Shown piece by piece: positions 4,676 to 6,207 of a stretch of 6,207 nt of DNA. Made by a program: the position numbers and the translations under genes. Source of the stretch: an uncultured Oscillospiraceae bacterium. Its GTDB lineage: Bacteria; Bacillota; Clostridia; Oscillospirales; Acutalibacteraceae. The stretch is from NCBI GenBank assembly GCA_900545625.1, contig UQZS01000082.1, positions 1 through 6,207 of the forward strand, read 5' to 3'. Each line of letters begins with the position of its first letter. Positions within the stretch are counted from its first letter, which is position 1. The notes under the pieces were generated by a model, which saw only the letters and a program-made list of their open reading frames with translations, did not search any database and was not told where the DNA came from.

Positions 4676-6207
4676 ATGAAAAAGGTCATCGTTGTTTCCA
4701 AGACCCATTTGGATCTTGGGTTTACGGATTTCGCCTCTGTGGTTTGTGAAACGTATCGCAACACCTATATTCCAAACGCGATTTCTCTTGCACGGGAACT
4801 CAACACGCCGCAGCGTAAGCGGTTTATTTGGACAACGGGTTCCTGGATTTTACAGGACACGCTGCAAAACGGGACGAAAAAGCAAAAAGAGGCGTTGGCC
4901 GCCGCGCTTCAGCGCGGGGACATCGTGCCGCATGCTCTGCCGTTTACCACGCACACCGAGCTTTTGGATGCGGATACGCTTGAATACGGTTTGTCCATCG
5001 TGGAAAAACTGGATAAGCTGCGTGGAAAGAAGACCATCGCCGCCAAAATGACCGATGTGCCCGGGCACACGAAAGCGCTCGTGCCGTTGCTCGCCCGGCA
5101 CGGCATCAAGCTTTTGCACCTCGGCGTCAACGGCGCGTCCGCGCTCGCCAAAGTCCCGCCGTGTTTTTTGTGGAAATGCGGCGGCGCCGAAGTGGTCGTG
5201 ATCTATTCTGGCGACTACGGCGGCGCATTTCAAGACCCGCGCGTCGAAGAGGTTTTGTATTTTGACCATACGCTCGACAATCACGGTACGCCGAGCGCGG
5301 ACCATATCCTCAAAAAGCTGAAAGCGATCGAACAACAGTTCCCCGGCTATACGGTCGAAGCGGGTACGATGGACGAAATAGCGGAAGTGCTTTGGGAAAA
5401 GCGGCACGACCTGCCCGTTGTCACCGAGGAGATCGGCGATACCTGGATCCACGGCAGTGCCGCCGATCCATACAAATCCGCCGCTCTGCGCGAACTTATG
5501 GCACGCAAAAGAAAGTGGCTTACCGACGGCTCCATGACGCGGGAAAGTGCAGAATATGCCGGGTTTAGCGACGCGCTGTTGTGTATTGCGGAGCATACCT
5601 GCGGCATGGATATGAAAAAATATTTTTCCGACTATGAGCACTACTTAAAGCCGGATTTCGAAGCCGCGCGGAAAAAAGACTGTGTGCATGTGCACCATCC
5701 GTTCCGCGACTTCCCGCAGAATTTTCTGGTGGTGATAGGAAGGCTTGCGCGTGAAAAAAAGCCCTGCTCGTACAGCACCATGGAGCAAAGCTGGGCGGAG
5801 CAGCGCGCCTATGTGCAAAAGGCGTTGGATGCCCTTTCGCCCGCACACAAAAAAGAGGCGTTGTCTGCGCTCGCTGCGCTTCGTCCCGAGCAGCCCGAAG
5901 AGATGACGGACGCAGCCTCGCTGCAAGCGCACGCGCCGCTTGTCTGCGGCAAATGGCAGCTTACGCTCAACGAACTCGGCGGCATCGAAAGCCTGACCTG
6001 TAATGGGAAAGAAGTTTTGCGCCAAAACGACAGCCCGCTTTGTGAATACCGTTCGTTCGGTGCGGAGGACTATGACTACTGGCTGCAGCACTATACCCGC
6101 AACATCAAAGAAACCTACGCCTGGGCAGTTGGGGATTTTGCCCGTCCGCTGTTAAAATATGTCTCCGGAAAATACCCGACGGGCCGTTTCCCGTATACCT
6201 GTACGGC
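4676..6207 (+). CDS. DUF5054-type GH38-like glycoside hydrolase (3' end outside window)
   Basis: The first 510 residues of a longer protein; the frame is still open at the window end. I recognise it as a DUF5054-type protein, a poorly characterised family resembling GH38 alpha-mannosidases. There is no signal peptide, so it is cytoplasmic. GH38-like landmarks appear in the expected order: HLDLGFTD (residues 11-18) with the metal-binding H-x-D pair His11/Asp13; MTDVPGHT (125-132), resembling the GH38 DPFGHS block, so Asp127 is the candidate nucleophile and metal ligand; LPVVTEEIGDTWIHGSAADP (about 246-265), corresponding to the GH38 ELYLExHRGTYT region; and AEHTCGMD (305-312) with His307 as a possible remaining metal ligand. 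From about 420 onward the sequence (WQLTLNELGGIESL) looks like the start of the C-terminal beta-sandwich. The start is ATG with AAGGAG (4663-4668) 7 nt upstream. Alignment to GH38 is by eye; mannosidase activity is inference, and another alpha-glycoside is possible. Confidence 0.82.
   Translation, partial: MKKVIVVSKTHLDLGFTDFASVVCETYRNTYIPNAISLARELNTPQRKRFIWTTGSWILQDTLQNGTKKQKEALAAALQRGDIVPHALPFTTHTELLDADTLEYGLSIVEKLDKLRGKKTIAAKMTDVPGHTKALVPLLARHGIKLLHLGVNGASALAKVPPCFLWKCGGAEVVVIYSGDYGGAFQDPRVEEVLYFDHTLDNHGTPSADHILKKLKAIEQQFPGYTVEAGTMDEIAEVLWEKRHDLPVVTEEIGDTWIHGSAADPYKSAALRELMARKRKWLTDGSMTRESAEYAGFSDALLCIAEHTCGMDMKKYFSDYEHYLKPDFEAARKKDCVHVHHPFRDFPQNFLVVIGRLAREKKPCSYSTMEQSWAEQRAYVQKALDALSPAHKKEALSALAALRPEQPEEMTDAASLQAHAPLVCGKWQLTLNELGGIESLTCNGKEVLRQNDSPLCEYRSFGAEDYDYWLQHYTRNIKETYAWAVGDFARPLLKYVSGKYPTGRFPYTCT

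Noticed and set aside
4343..4708. Minus-strand open frame crossing tRNA-Pro and the divergent promoters
   Set aside because: It runs through a tRNA gene, two promoters and the start of the GH38-like gene; the plus-strand frame at 4371-4679 fails for the same reason.
4850..5641. Minus-strand 263-codon open frame inside the GH38-like gene
   Set aside because: It is antisense to a conserved enzyme and its composition is that of a shadow frame in GC-rich coding DNA.
5645..6091. Minus-strand 148-codon open frame antisense to the 3' half of the GH38-like gene
   Set aside because: No ribosome site or recognisable domain; explained by codon bias on the plus strand.
1..6207. CRISPR arrays, insertion sequences, phage or defence genes, riboswitches
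   Set aside because: No regularly spaced repeats, transposase or integrase motifs, or recognisable riboswitch core were found; leaders are short (about 35-50 nt).

Overview
The window looks like chromosomal DNA from a Gram-positive anaerobe of the class Clostridia, probably an Oscillospiraceae/Ruminococcaceae-type gut bacterium. I infer this from protein style (an FtsZ tail ending in YIDVLDIFNGRK, a lipoprotein alpha/beta hydrolase with an FDFCGGS motif), AGGAGG-type ribosome binding sites, sharp sigma-A promoters with 17-bp spacers, and tRNA genes that encode their CCA ends. No species can be named from the sequence alone.

Layout from left to right. (1) The last 131 codons of ftsZ, closed by a strong intrinsic terminator. 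(2) A plus-strand two-gene operon with its own consensus promoter: a glycoside hydrolase family 4 (GH4) NAD/metal-dependent glycosidase, then a PfkB-type sugar kinase overlapping it by 14 nt, ended by a 17-bp-stem terminator. (3) A convergent minus-strand gene for a secreted, lipid-anchored alpha/beta hydrolase with an intact Ser-Asp-His triad, its own promoter and an upstream repeat cluster. (4) A minus-strand tRNA operon, promoter - tRNA-Pro(GGG) - hairpin - tRNA-Gly(CCC) - terminator. (5) A divergent plus-strand gene, cut by the window end, for a large cytoplasmic protein. I read it as a DUF5054-type, GH38-like (alpha-mannosidase-like) metal-dependent glycoside hydrolase. It has a near-perfect promoter and a palindrome at the predicted transcription start.

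The theme is intracellular breakdown of imported, probably host- or plant-derived glycosides. The GH4 enzyme and the GH38-like enzyme both lack export signals, and the kinase would feed released or imported sugar into central metabolism. No transporter, PTS component or dedicated regulator lies within the window, so substrate identity and uptake route cannot be read here. I see no CRISPR array, phage gene, insertion sequence or obvious defence system. The most unusual items are the GH38-like protein of unknown substrate, the non-canonical CDAP motif in the GH4 enzyme coupled to a kinase, and the operator-like repeats in three promoter regions.
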